A stretch of DNA of 64,000 nt. Origin: an uncultured Aquimarina sp. (GTDB taxonomy: Bacteria > Bacteroidota > Bacteroidia > Flavobacteriales > Flavobacteriaceae). Both the position numbers and the translations under genes were made by a program. Within the stretch, counting starts at the first letter, position 1. Each line of letters begins with the position of its first letter. The notes under the pieces were generated by a model that made no database searches, had not been told where the DNA came from, and saw only the letters and a list, made by a program, of their open reading frames with translations. Location of the stretch: the NCBI GenBank assembly GCA_947498815.1, contig CANMLU010000011.1:103486-167485 (forward strand), given 5' to 3'. Below are positions 44,442-53,441 of this stretch, piece by piece.

Positions 44442-44470
44442 ATGATGCACTGCAAAAAATACATAACAAC
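44442..44470 (-). promoter_or_regulatory. Shared upstream element, copy 2 (before the AraC-like gene)
   Basis: Minus strand: GTTGTTATGTATTTTTTGC then AGTGCATCATT, 37 bases before ATG 44405. It matches the element before the WG-repeat gene at 28361-28388 in about 24 of 28 positions. The TATTTTTTG part resembles a -7 box. Confidence 0.5.
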
Positions 44471-44598
44471 ATTTTTTATCAATGATCGTTTAGTATCACA
44501 CTTAAACTTTAAAAAAGTTTTAGAACCTGTCAAAAGTTGAAGATCTTGAGCTAATTTTTAGCTTTTTGTTGTATTTTGGTAGTTCATTTTTTAACCCC

Positions 44599-44622
44599 AA
44601 AAAAAGAGCATGCTCTTTTTTT
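44599..44622. terminator. Perfect 24-bp palindrome before the sigma factor gene
   Basis: Seven A, GAGCA, TGCTC, seven T: an intrinsic-terminator-like hairpin in both directions, lying 11 bases before the GTG start at 44634. It contains an ATG (44610) in frame, which is therefore a poor start. It could attenuate the downstream operon. Confidence 0.6.
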
Positions 44623-44633
44623 TATTTTTACAT

Positions 44634-45248
44634 GTGGATAGTATTGATATAAAATATATTATTGAAAGTGCACAAAAAGGAAACGAACTCCCGTTTAATA
44701 CTTTCTTTGACCGTACCTATCAAAAAATAAAGCCCAAACTGCTCTCGTTTACTAAGTCTATAGATGATTCTCAAGAGATATTTATTATTTCTATGCAGAA
44801 ATTTTGGGAACGTTTTGTTATTAATCAGGAAAACTTGCCTCATAATAGTACAGGCTATATACTTGCTATGTGTAAAAATGCTTGGTTGATGCAAAAAAGA
44901 AGTAAGAAAAATATCATTGTACCGGTTGAAAACCCTTCAGAATATCAAAATCCTATGCAACGGGATGTGCAAGTGGATATGATAGAAGACAGTCTGGCTT
45001 TAGAAGATATTGAATTGTTAAAGCATAGGGCATTAATGCAAGCTCTTAATATGATTTCTGATAAGTGTAGATTGCTTATAGAGAATGAATTAGATAGTAA
45101 TAGTCAATTAAAGGATTTACAAGAAGAGCTCGGGTATAAAAATTATCAGGCATTGGTACAAGCAAAGTACAATTGTAAAAAAAGATTGGTGCTAAAAGTA
45201 TATGAAGTCATAGAAAAATTACAAAAAAATCAAAAGACAGCGATGTGA
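44634..45248 (+). CDS. RNA polymerase sigma-70 family (ECF-like) factor heading the CHAT operon
   Basis: 204 aa from GTG 44634; the ATG at 44610 lies within a terminator-like palindrome and would add a run of Leu/Phe. Region 2 is around FFDRTYQKIKPKLLSFTKSIDDSQEIFIISMQKFWERFV, and region 4 is the weaker ALMQALNMISDKCRLLIENELDSNSQLKDLQEELGYKNYQALVQAKYNCKKRL, which fits an HTH. The last codons ATGTGA overlap the GTG of the next gene. In Bacteroidota such sigma genes commonly head operons with TPR and CHAT proteins. It probably turns on its own operon, held by the next protein. Confidence 0.8.
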   Translation: MDSIDIKYIIESAQKGNELPFNTFFDRTYQKIKPKLLSFTKSIDDSQEIFIISMQKFWERFVINQENLPHNSTGYILAMCKNAWLMQKRSKKNIIVPVENPSEYQNPMQRDVQVDMIEDSLALEDIELLKHRALMQALNMISDKCRLLIENELDSNSQLKDLQEELGYKNYQALVQAKYNCKKRLVLKVYEVIEKLQKNQKTAM

Positions 45249-45985
45249 GCGGTATAGACAAAGATATTATGTATATTGAAAGGTTTTTTAACCTTGAACT
45301 TTCTGATGATGAGTTGGTTGAATTTGAAGCTAAACTAGAAAATGAATCAGAATTTGCTCAAAAATTTGATAACTATAAATTGAGTATGGATTTGGTAGGA
45401 AAGGAATACACTCCAAATTCTGAAAAAGCTCGTATTGAAAAGTGGAGAGCAACCATAAATGAAGAAAAGAGCACTAAAGTTATCACACCGCGTTGGAAAT
45501 GGATCGCTACTATAGCTGCTAGTTTTTTGCTGCTCTTTTTTGGGTGGCAATATTCAAAAAACGTTCAACATCAGGATTTGGCATCAATCATTCAAGATTC
45601 ATGGGATAAAAAAATAGGATTGGACTATCGCATGATGAGAACGGTAGATCGAGACTCATTACAACAAGTGGTTTTAAGTGCCTTTGATGCATATGAGGGA
45701 GAAGAGTATGGTAAGGCAATTTCCATTTTAGAACCTTTTACTCCAAAAACTTTGTACTATGAAGATGCGTTATTAATAAAAGGATTATCACTATATAGGG
45801 CAGGGAGGGTTCAAGATGGCCTCAAGACTTTAGAAATACTATCAAAATTTCCATCCAGAAAGAAAGCCAAAGTGGCATTGTGGTATCAAGGATTAATCTA
45901 TCTGGATCTTGATGATAAGGAAGCAGCCAAAAAGTTTTTGAAGCTGCCCGACGAGGAAACTTCAGAAATATTCCTCAAAGAATGA
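45245..45985 (+). CDS. Single-pass membrane TPR-like protein, possible anti-sigma factor
   Basis: 246 aa, GTG start at 45245 in a 4-base overlap with the sigma gene (GTGA). Residues 1-80 are acidic and cytoplasmic (MYIERFFNLELSDDELVEFEAKLENESEFAQKF, typical of anti-sigma N-termini in Bacteroidota). One helix follows (WKWIATIAASFLLLFFGWQY), then a periplasmic part with TPR-like helices (AFDAYEGEEYGKAISILEPF, YYEDALLIKGLSLYRAGRVQDGLKTLEIL). The layout fits a membrane sensor that holds the sigma factor. Anti-sigma activity is inferred. Confidence 0.7.
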   Translation: MSGIDKDIMYIERFFNLELSDDELVEFEAKLENESEFAQKFDNYKLSMDLVGKEYTPNSEKARIEKWRATINEEKSTKVITPRWKWIATIAASFLLLFFGWQYSKNVQHQDLASIIQDSWDKKIGLDYRMMRTVDRDSLQQVVLSAFDAYEGEEYGKAISILEPFTPKTLYYEDALLIKGLSLYRAGRVQDGLKTLEILSKFPSRKKAKVALWYQGLIYLDLDDKEAAKKFLKLPDEETSEIFLKE

Positions 45986-46030
45986 CTAATCATTATCTCA
46001 TAATATAGACCAACATTATTAAAATCGGCT

Positions 46031-49000
46031 ATGATCAAAAAAATTGGATTGTTATCGATAAGTCTGTCATTAATGGCTACTACTGCTTTAGCACAAGTGC
46101 CAAAAGATACTATACTAGCATCCGAATATTATCAAAAAGCCGATTCTCTTTCGATAGATAAGAAACATGAAAAATCTATTGATTTTTTCACAAAAGCACT
46201 ACTCATCTATGAGAAAGCCGAAACCTGGGAGAAAGTAGCTAGTTGTTATAATAAAATTTCTGAAAATCGATGGCGTAAAGATGAAAATGAAGAATCTCTT
46301 TTAACTGCAAAAAAAGCTCGGGAAATATGCGTTAAATATCTTAAAAACAGCATTGAAGAAGCTATAGCGTATGACAATATAGGTGTATGTTATCAATATG
46401 TATCGGATTATGAGACAGCATTAAAGAACTATAATAAAGCGCTTACGATTAAACAAAAAATAATACCCAAACCGCAAAAAGAAATTAGTGTATCATATAC
46501 CAACATAGGAACCATCTTCTTGATAAAAGGAGAATATGAAAAAGCCTTGTTATTCCAAAAAAAAGCATTGTCTTTACAAAAGAAAACTTTTGGTTATGGT
46601 CATAAAAAAGTAAGCTACACATATAACGAAATAGGAAGAGTTTATATATCAAAAAAAGAATATGAAAAAGCTTCACATTATTTTAAAAAAGCACTAACAA
46701 TTTTTAGTAATAATAACAATTTAAATGCAGAAGCTGCGGCTTCGTTAAACAATATAGGCGTTGCTCTTAGAGGTAAAAAAGAATACAACAAATCATTAGA
46801 ATATTACAATAAAGCCTTAAACATATATTTAAAAATATATGGTAAAGATCATGTTAGAGTATCAAATTCTTATTATAATATTGGGCTAATTCATCACGAT
46901 TTAACAGAGTATGACAAAGCATTAGAATATTATAAGAAAGCATTAAGTATTAGGCTAAACAAATTAGGTGAAAATCATTCTTATGTAGCTAATTCTTATC
47001 TTCTTATAGGATGGAGTTATTATATGAAACAGGAATATAAAAAATCACTCATAAATTATAGAAAATCTTTAGATATAAGCTTAAATTTTTCTTCTCCTAA
47101 CCCCACAATGATTGCAACGTTATATTTGTTTATTGGAGATGTTTTTAATAAAGAAGGAGAATATCAAGAGGCTTTGAATTATTATCAATTAGCTCTAAAG
47201 GCAAATACATCACTTAATAAAATTCACGATAAAATAAATGAAGATAAAGCAAATCAATTTTTTGATATAAATATTGCTTTAGAAATTTTACTTAGCGAAG
47301 CAAAAGCTCTTCAGAACCTATACCAACAAGATAACAATATAAAAGATCTGACCAATAGTATCAATATCTATAAAAAAGCAGACAAATTAATTCATAAAAT
47401 ACGACGTGACTTAGATAATCGAAAAGATAAAATAGAATTTGCTAAAGTAACAAAAGAAGTATATGCAGAGGCTATAAAGACCGAATTGTTGTTTAATACC
47501 TTTCAAAAAAAACAAAATCATTTAGATGATATGTTCTATTATGTAGAACAAAGCAAAGCGAACATTTTAAAAGAATTATTAAATAACTCAAGTGCTTTGA
47601 GCTTCTCTGGGTTATCTGTTGAATTGATTGAACTAGAAAGAAATCTCAAAACGGACCTTTCTTTTTACCAATCCAGAGTTAATAAAGAGTTATATAAAAA
47701 ACAAATAGACACTTTAAAAATTAACAGATACGAAAGCAAACTATTTAATATCAACAGAAAACAAGACTCATTAACAAAAGTCTTAGAAAAGGAGTACCCA
47801 AAATACCATCAGCTTAAATATAAAAATGATGTTATTTCTGTTACAGAAATTCAAGAAAAATTGAATAACAAAACTACTGTATTGGAGTTTTTTACTACCG
47901 ATAGTATTACATATGTCTTTATAATTTCAAAAAATGCAATTGCCATAAAAGAACTTGCTACTCCAAATCTTTCTAAGAAAGTAGAGAAATTACGTCAATC
48001 TATAACCTCAGAAAATATAGGAGATTATAATAAGTCCGCATACGGGTTCAATGAAGAACTAATTGAACCTATTAAAGATAAACTAGTTGGAGACCAACTT
48101 ATCATTATCCCAGATGGCCCACTATGGCATCTTAATTTTGATCTTTTGCTTACCAAAAAGAATACTAAAGCTGATGCTCGAAACTTGCCATATCTTCTAA
48201 GAGATTATGCTATTTCCTATGGCAACTCTGCAAATGTTTTATTTAACTCTTTTAAAGATAGATCTAGTTTGCCCAAAACACAAAATGAATGTCTTGCCTT
48301 TTCTTTTTCTGATAGTACAGAACTTACTAATGTAAAAACAATGAGTCTAGCCACACTTAGAGATACAAAAGATGATCTACCGGGCACCCGAAAAGAAATT
48401 AAATCGATTTCTAATATTGTGAACGGCCAATATTTTTACGGTTCCGAGGCTGTAGAATCTAATTTCAAACAAAATGCTGGCCAATATAGTATTTTGCATT
48501 TGGCACTGCATGGAGATGTAGACCATAAAAATCCACAAAATTCAAAACTATACTTTACAAAAAGTAATGATACAGTAGAGGACAACCTGCTATATAGCCA
48601 TGAACTTTTTGCATTAGATATCCCTGCCGAATTAGCTGTTTTGAGTGCCTGTAATACGGGGGCTGGCAAAATAGCCAAAGGTGAAGGTATTATGAGTTTA
48701 GGTAATGCATTTCAGTATGCGGGTACAAAAAGTTTATTATTGAGTGCTTGGGAAGTTTCCGACAAAAGCGCTCCCATGCTTATAGAGAATTTCTATAAGA
48801 ATTTGGCCAGCGGTATGAACAAGGCCAAAGCTTTACAGCAAGCAAAACTTAGTTTTATAAAAACCGCTGATTTTGAGCAAGTTACTCCGTTTTATTGGGG
48901 TAGTTTTTATGTTTTAGGAAATGCAGATCCAATAGACATAGACCAACCCCTTGAAATTAATACATATTGGATTGTTTTGGTAGGTATTTTAATAATATTT

Positions 49001-49054
49001 ATTTTAGGCTTTGTTTATTACAAAAAAACAGTGCCATCCGAACCCCGATTATGA
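46031..49054 (+). CDS. Secreted TPR-CHAT protease, membrane anchored (first copy)
   Basis: 1007 aa. Signal peptide (MIKKIGLLSISLSLMATTALA), then about ten TPR units between residues 30 and 400 of the type ALKNYNKALTIKQK, a helical linker, and a C-terminal CHAT domain (about 610-960), a caspase-like cysteine peptidase. Catalytic pair: His827 in LHLALHGDVDH and Cys874 in LSACNTGAGKIAKGEG. A last membrane helix (TYWIVLVGILIIFILGFVYY) and a short basic tail follow, so the protease domain faces the periplasm. It lies 45 bases after the TPR gene and its stop overlaps the next gene by 4 bases (ATGA). Confidence 0.88.
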   Translation: MIKKIGLLSISLSLMATTALAQVPKDTILASEYYQKADSLSIDKKHEKSIDFFTKALLIYEKAETWEKVASCYNKISENRWRKDENEESLLTAKKAREICVKYLKNSIEEAIAYDNIGVCYQYVSDYETALKNYNKALTIKQKIIPKPQKEISVSYTNIGTIFLIKGEYEKALLFQKKALSLQKKTFGYGHKKVSYTYNEIGRVYISKKEYEKASHYFKKALTIFSNNNNLNAEAAASLNNIGVALRGKKEYNKSLEYYNKALNIYLKIYGKDHVRVSNSYYNIGLIHHDLTEYDKALEYYKKALSIRLNKLGENHSYVANSYLLIGWSYYMKQEYKKSLINYRKSLDISLNFSSPNPTMIATLYLFIGDVFNKEGEYQEALNYYQLALKANTSLNKIHDKINEDKANQFFDINIALEILLSEAKALQNLYQQDNNIKDLTNSINIYKKADKLIHKIRRDLDNRKDKIEFAKVTKEVYAEAIKTELLFNTFQKKQNHLDDMFYYVEQSKANILKELLNNSSALSFSGLSVELIELERNLKTDLSFYQSRVNKELYKKQIDTLKINRYESKLFNINRKQDSLTKVLEKEYPKYHQLKYKNDVISVTEIQEKLNNKTTVLEFFTTDSITYVFIISKNAIAIKELATPNLSKKVEKLRQSITSENIGDYNKSAYGFNEELIEPIKDKLVGDQLIIIPDGPLWHLNFDLLLTKKNTKADARNLPYLLRDYAISYGNSANVLFNSFKDRSSLPKTQNECLAFSFSDSTELTNVKTMSLATLRDTKDDLPGTRKEIKSISNIVNGQYFYGSEAVESNFKQNAGQYSILHLALHGDVDHKNPQNSKLYFTKSNDTVEDNLLYSHELFALDIPAELAVLSACNTGAGKIAKGEGIMSLGNAFQYAGTKSLLLSAWEVSDKSAPMLIENFYKNLASGMNKAKALQQAKLSFIKTADFEQVTPFYWGSFYVLGNADPIDIDQPLEINTYWIVLVGILIIFILGFVYYKKTVPSEPRL

Positions 49055-52000
49055 TAAAAAAAATAGTATTGCTGTGTATAGCCTTATCTTTTATACCTTC
49101 AATTATATTTTCGCAAACTCCAAAAGATACTTTAGTTGCTTCACAGTATTATAAAAAAGCAGATTCTCTATATTCTTTAAGAAAATTAGATAATTCGATC
49201 ATTTTTTTTAGAAAATCATTAACTCAATATCAAAAAGCTGAAGTTTGGGGAAAAGTTGTGGACTGTTATAATAAAATAGCATTAAGCCAACTCTATCTCT
49301 ATGACCTTGAAAAATCTTTCAAAAATTCTAACAAAGCTTTGGAAATTAGCGCAATGTATCTTCCTGAGGAGAACAAAGAAAAAGCTGATGCATTTGATAA
49401 TCTAGGAATGTATTATGAAGGAGTTTCTGATTTTTATAAGGCCTTATTTCATTATAAAAAAGCTCTAAATATCCGTCAAAAAGTACTTCCAAAAGATCAT
49501 GCTTTGTTTGCTTATAGCTACGGTAATATCGGAATAGTATACCAGCAAATAGGTGAGTATAAAAAAAGTATAAATTATCAACAAAAAGCATTAGCTGTAA
49601 AAATAAAATTATTTGGGCCAAATTATCGTAAAATAGGGGTTAATTATAATAATATTGCTGCCGCATATAATGATTTAGGTATCTATGATAAAGCTATTGA
49701 ATTTTATGAAAAAGACCTTGCTGTAACCAAAAACGGATATGGTGAAGATCATCTTTTTATGGCTTATAGTTATAGTAATATTGCTGTGGTATATGGTTCA
49801 ATTCGGCAGTATGATAAAGCTTTGAAGTATTATAAAAGTGCTTTGAAAATTTTTAAGAAAAAAAATGAACTAACGTTTTCTGCTAGTACCTACCTAAATA
49901 TAGGGAAACTCTATAGTAATACTGGAAATGATAAAGAGGCACTACAATACTATGAAAAAGCATTACCTACTTTAATTGAATCCTATGGCGAAAAACATAT
50001 AAACGTTATAACACTTTTTAAAAACATAGGTGTTTCATATGAAAACATTGGAGAATTTACTAAATCATTATCATACCATAAAAAAGCACTATCGATAAGT
50101 TTAAATACATTGGGGAAAAATCATCCTGTGACATTCGATTCGTTCTTTAACTTAGGAAGACATTATGTAAGCAAGGAAGAATATGAAAAAGGGCTTGAAT
50201 ACTACGATAAATGTTTAGCTTCTTTAAACAAAAATTCAGGGAATCAAAAACTACATATAGCCAAGACTCACAATGGTATTGCAGAAATATATGCTCTAAG
50301 AAAAGAGTTCAAAAAAAGCCTGTTCTATTTCGAGAAAGCATTACTAGCCAATTATAAATTAAATATAAAACCAAAGAAGAGCAATAGTGGCTATGCTATA
50401 AATGAATATATAGATGCTAACGTTTTATTACAAACGTTGGCCAGTAAAGCAAAAACATTACTTGCGTTTTATAAAAACGATAAGAATATTGAAGACCTTA
50501 TTGCCAGCGGTTTGATGTTTCAAAAAACAGATAGTGTTGTGAGTCAAATACGACAATCTTTATATACTCAAAATGATAAGGTTAGATTTTCAAAAAACAC
50601 AAAGACCATATATAATGAGGCCATTGAAACTGAATTTTTACTTCATGAAATTAAGCAATCTCATCGATCGCTAGAGCAAGCTTTTTATTATGCAGAGAAA
50701 AGTAAGGCCAATACTTTAAAAGAATTACTTACAGAATCCAACGCTAAGAATTTTGCTGGCTTACCTAAAGAATTATTAGAATTAGAGAGAAGGCTAAAAA
50801 ACAAGCATGTTTTTTATCAATCTAAGATTTCTGAAAAATGGTCATCAGAAACCTTAGACACTACGGCTAATAGTCCATTTGAAAGTAAAATATTTGATAT
50901 CAGTAGAAGTTATGATTCTTTGATAAGAGTTTTGGAAGAAAAGCATCCAAAATATTACCAGCTTAAACATCAAAGCCACATTGTATCTGTAAAAGAAGTT
51001 CAGAGAAACCTCGAAGAAAATTCGACAGTAATAGAGTTCTTCATTGCCGAGAGTATTGCCTATGTTTTTATAGTCTCCAAAAGTAACTTTATGATGAAAA
51101 GAATTGTAACTAATGATTTAGAAGGTGATATAGAGAAACTGCGTAATGCCATTATTATAAATAATATCAAGGAATACAAAAATATAGCACATAATCTATA
51201 CAAAAACTTAATTCATCCTATTAAAGACCTAATTGTAGGGGATGAATTGATTATTATCCCTGATGGGGCATTATGGCACTTAAATTTTGATCTATTACTT
51301 ACTCAAAATAATGAAGTGGCGACCAGAGATATGCCTTACCTGCTAAGGGATTATGCAATTTCTTATGCCAACTCTACAAATCTATTGTTTAATCCTTTTG
51401 AAGGAAAGTTTGATTCTTCGGGAATATCTAATGAGTGTCTTGCTTTTTCATTTTCAGATAGCACCGAACTCATTAATACAAAAACAATGAGTTTAACAAC
51501 TCTAAGAGATGCAGGAGATGACTTGCCGGGCACCCGTGAAGAGATTAAAGCCATTTCTAATATTGTAAACGGTCAATATTTTTATGGATCTGAAGCGGTA
51601 GAAACTAATTTTAAACAAAATGCAAGTCGCTATAGCATTCTTCATTTAGCATTGCATGGGGATGTGGATCATAAGAATCCACAAAACTCACGACTATATT
51701 TTACCAAAAGCAAAGATACCATTGAAGATAACCTATTATATAGTCACGAACTTTTTGCATTAGATATTCCTGCGGAACTGGCAGTATTAAGTGCTTGCAA
51801 TACAGGGACAGGTGCAATTGCCAAAGGTGAAGGTATTATGAGTCTGGGTAATGCATTTCAGTATGCTGGTACAAAAAGTTTGTTATTGAGTGGTTGGGAG
51901 GTCTCTGACAAAAGTGCTCCTGTACTTATAGAGAATTTCTATAAGAATATGGCAAGTGGTATGAATAAGGCCAAAGCATTACAGCAAGCCAAGCTCAATT

Positions 52001-52188
52001 TTATAAAAACTACCGATTTTGAGCAAGTTGCTCCATTTTATTGGGGTAATTTTTACCTTTTGGGTACTGCCGATCCTATAGATATAGATCAACCTTTGGG
52101 GATCAATATATATTGGATTGTTTTAGTATTTATTATAATAATACTTGCTTTAATTTTCGTGTATTATAAAAAAAGATCAACACGATGA
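49051..52188 (+). CDS. Secreted TPR-CHAT protease, membrane anchored (second copy)
   Basis: 1045 aa from ATG 49051, which overlaps the stop of the first copy (ATGA). The open frame reaches back to 48967 but that part belongs to the first gene. Signal peptide ends FIPSIIFSQ. Same layout: TPR array (about residues 30-420), linker, CHAT domain with His869 (LHLALHGDVDH) and Cys916 (LSACNTGTGAIAKGEG), last helix (IYWIVLVFIIIILALIFVYY). The CHAT parts of the two copies are far more alike than the TPR parts, so they may act on the same target but receive different partners. It is the last gene of the operon. Confidence 0.88.
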   Translation: MIKKIVLLCIALSFIPSIIFSQTPKDTLVASQYYKKADSLYSLRKLDNSIIFFRKSLTQYQKAEVWGKVVDCYNKIALSQLYLYDLEKSFKNSNKALEISAMYLPEENKEKADAFDNLGMYYEGVSDFYKALFHYKKALNIRQKVLPKDHALFAYSYGNIGIVYQQIGEYKKSINYQQKALAVKIKLFGPNYRKIGVNYNNIAAAYNDLGIYDKAIEFYEKDLAVTKNGYGEDHLFMAYSYSNIAVVYGSIRQYDKALKYYKSALKIFKKKNELTFSASTYLNIGKLYSNTGNDKEALQYYEKALPTLIESYGEKHINVITLFKNIGVSYENIGEFTKSLSYHKKALSISLNTLGKNHPVTFDSFFNLGRHYVSKEEYEKGLEYYDKCLASLNKNSGNQKLHIAKTHNGIAEIYALRKEFKKSLFYFEKALLANYKLNIKPKKSNSGYAINEYIDANVLLQTLASKAKTLLAFYKNDKNIEDLIASGLMFQKTDSVVSQIRQSLYTQNDKVRFSKNTKTIYNEAIETEFLLHEIKQSHRSLEQAFYYAEKSKANTLKELLTESNAKNFAGLPKELLELERRLKNKHVFYQSKISEKWSSETLDTTANSPFESKIFDISRSYDSLIRVLEEKHPKYYQLKHQSHIVSVKEVQRNLEENSTVIEFFIAESIAYVFIVSKSNFMMKRIVTNDLEGDIEKLRNAIIINNIKEYKNIAHNLYKNLIHPIKDLIVGDELIIIPDGALWHLNFDLLLTQNNEVATRDMPYLLRDYAISYANSTNLLFNPFEGKFDSSGISNECLAFSFSDSTELINTKTMSLTTLRDAGDDLPGTREEIKAISNIVNGQYFYGSEAVETNFKQNASRYSILHLALHGDVDHKNPQNSRLYFTKSKDTIEDNLLYSHELFALDIPAELAVLSACNTGTGAIAKGEGIMSLGNAFQYAGTKSLLLSGWEVSDKSAPVLIENFYKNMASGMNKAKALQQAKLNFIKTTDFEQVAPFYWGNFYLLGTADPIDIDQPLGINIYWIVLVFIIIILALIFVYYKKRSTR

Positions 52189-52192
52189 TATA

Positions 52193-53287
52193 TTACTTCG
52201 GAAACAAAGTCTTGTCAATATTCGGAATGACTTTTAAAGCGTTTTTGTAATATAATTTTTTCAATACTTCATCATTAAGGTCTAGTCCATACATTTTCCA
52301 AAAGGCATGGTATCTTTTGTAGTAGGGAAAATATTCATCATCAGATTCTAATACTCTGAAATAGGTATAATATTCTTCGGGATTCCAAGAGTCTTTTCCA
52401 AACATAACCCGATCTTGGTATTTGGTCAGAAATGCCTTGGCGTTTCTTGGCTGTCTACCTAGCTCGGCAATAACAGCACCAATTTCGGTATACATATTAG
52501 GTATTTGATCCATTAGTTCTGCAAGCCTAGCTAGGTTATTGCCGTACCATCCCAGATGTGCATTAATAAAGGTTGTATTCTTATGTTTTTTAAAGATGTT
52601 GTGCTGCTCTTGTATAATGGTCTCCCACGATCCGGTAACTTTCGAATCTCTTTTTCTTCGGGAGCGTAGTTTTAATTCAAGCCAGCGCTCATTTTTATTG
52701 TCATGAGCGTCCCAAAATGGTTTCGGATCTGCCGAGTGAATTAATACCGGGATTCCTAATGCACCACATTTTTCCCAAATAGGACCAATGCGAGGATCAT
52801 CAATTTTAATACGATTACCTTTACTATCCTTATTATCCATTCCCTGGCTTTTATAAATCTTTAAGCCATTGGCGCCCATAGCCACATCTTTTTCAATTTG
52901 AGCTACAGTTTTTGTAGTCCAATCTGCATCATCGATGCCTGTAAGACTAATATTAGTGAATACGATGAAACGGTTTGGATGGTTAGTTTTTACATTTTCA
53001 ATTGATTTTATAAGGTGCTCGTCAGAACCCCTTCCTCTACCAGAAAGATTGATCATTACTGCCATGTTTAATTTATCCATTTCGGTAACGACGTCTTGTA
53101 AATTTTGTGTGGGCATTCGAAATTGATGATTGTGCACATCGATAAAAGGAAATTTTGCCTTTTTAATCTCCTTTCCAGGAACCACTAGAGTAGAAGGGGG
53201 GTCGTAGTCTTCAAACTCCATATTTTGTGCTGTTATTAGGGTAGTTGAAAAAATAAAAAGTAGAATTGTAACTTTTAAAAATTTCAT
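52193..53287 (-). CDS. Secreted amidohydrolase-2 family metal hydrolase
   Basis: 364 aa from ATG 53287, followed by a signal peptide (MKFLKVTILLFIFSTTLITAQ); the open frame goes on upstream but without meaning. TIM-barrel metal ligands are visible: FIDVHNHQFRMP near residue 45 (HxH), VLIHSADPKPFWDAH and FINAHLGWYG, and a late Asp in VMFGKDSWNPEEYY. The family contains decarboxylases and lactonases; the substrate is unknown. It is convergent with the CHAT operon, with only 4 bases between stops. Confidence 0.85.
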   Translation of the reverse strand: MKFLKVTILLFIFSTTLITAQNMEFEDYDPPSTLVVPGKEIKKAKFPFIDVHNHQFRMPTQNLQDVVTEMDKLNMAVMINLSGRGRGSDEHLIKSIENVKTNHPNRFIVFTNISLTGIDDADWTTKTVAQIEKDVAMGANGLKIYKSQGMDNKDSKGNRIKIDDPRIGPIWEKCGALGIPVLIHSADPKPFWDAHDNKNERWLELKLRSRRKRDSKVTGSWETIIQEQHNIFKKHKNTTFINAHLGWYGNNLARLAELMDQIPNMYTEIGAVIAELGRQPRNAKAFLTKYQDRVMFGKDSWNPEEYYTYFRVLESDDEYFPYYKRYHAFWKMYGLDLNDEVLKKLYYKNALKVIPNIDKTLFPK

Positions 53288-53375
53288 ATTGAATAGGTTT
53301 TGATTTTGATTGTGAAAATATAAATATAGGATAATCGTTTTCTCCTTAATAAAAGTTAACAACACTTTATCAATA

Positions 53376-53415
53376 GAAAATCCCGTTACCAGAAGTATTC
53401 GGTAACGGGATTTTC
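53376..53415 (-). terminator. Terminator of the secreted Tyr-repeat/acidic-tail protein gene
   Basis: A perfect 15-bp stem (53376-53390 and 53401-53415) with a 10-base loop, 27 bases past the stop at 53442. Confidence 0.85.
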
Positions 53416-53441
53416 AACAACTAACCAACAACTAATATTAT

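Noticed and set aside
44610-44633. ATG at 44610 as start of the sigma factor
   Set aside because: It is the centre of a terminator-like palindrome and would give an odd Leu/Phe run; GTG at 44634 is the better start.
46031-52188. CHAT genes as part of a CRISPR type III-E (Craspase) system
   Set aside because: No gRAMP/Cas7-11, Cas1 or repeat array in the window, and these CHAT proteins are exported.
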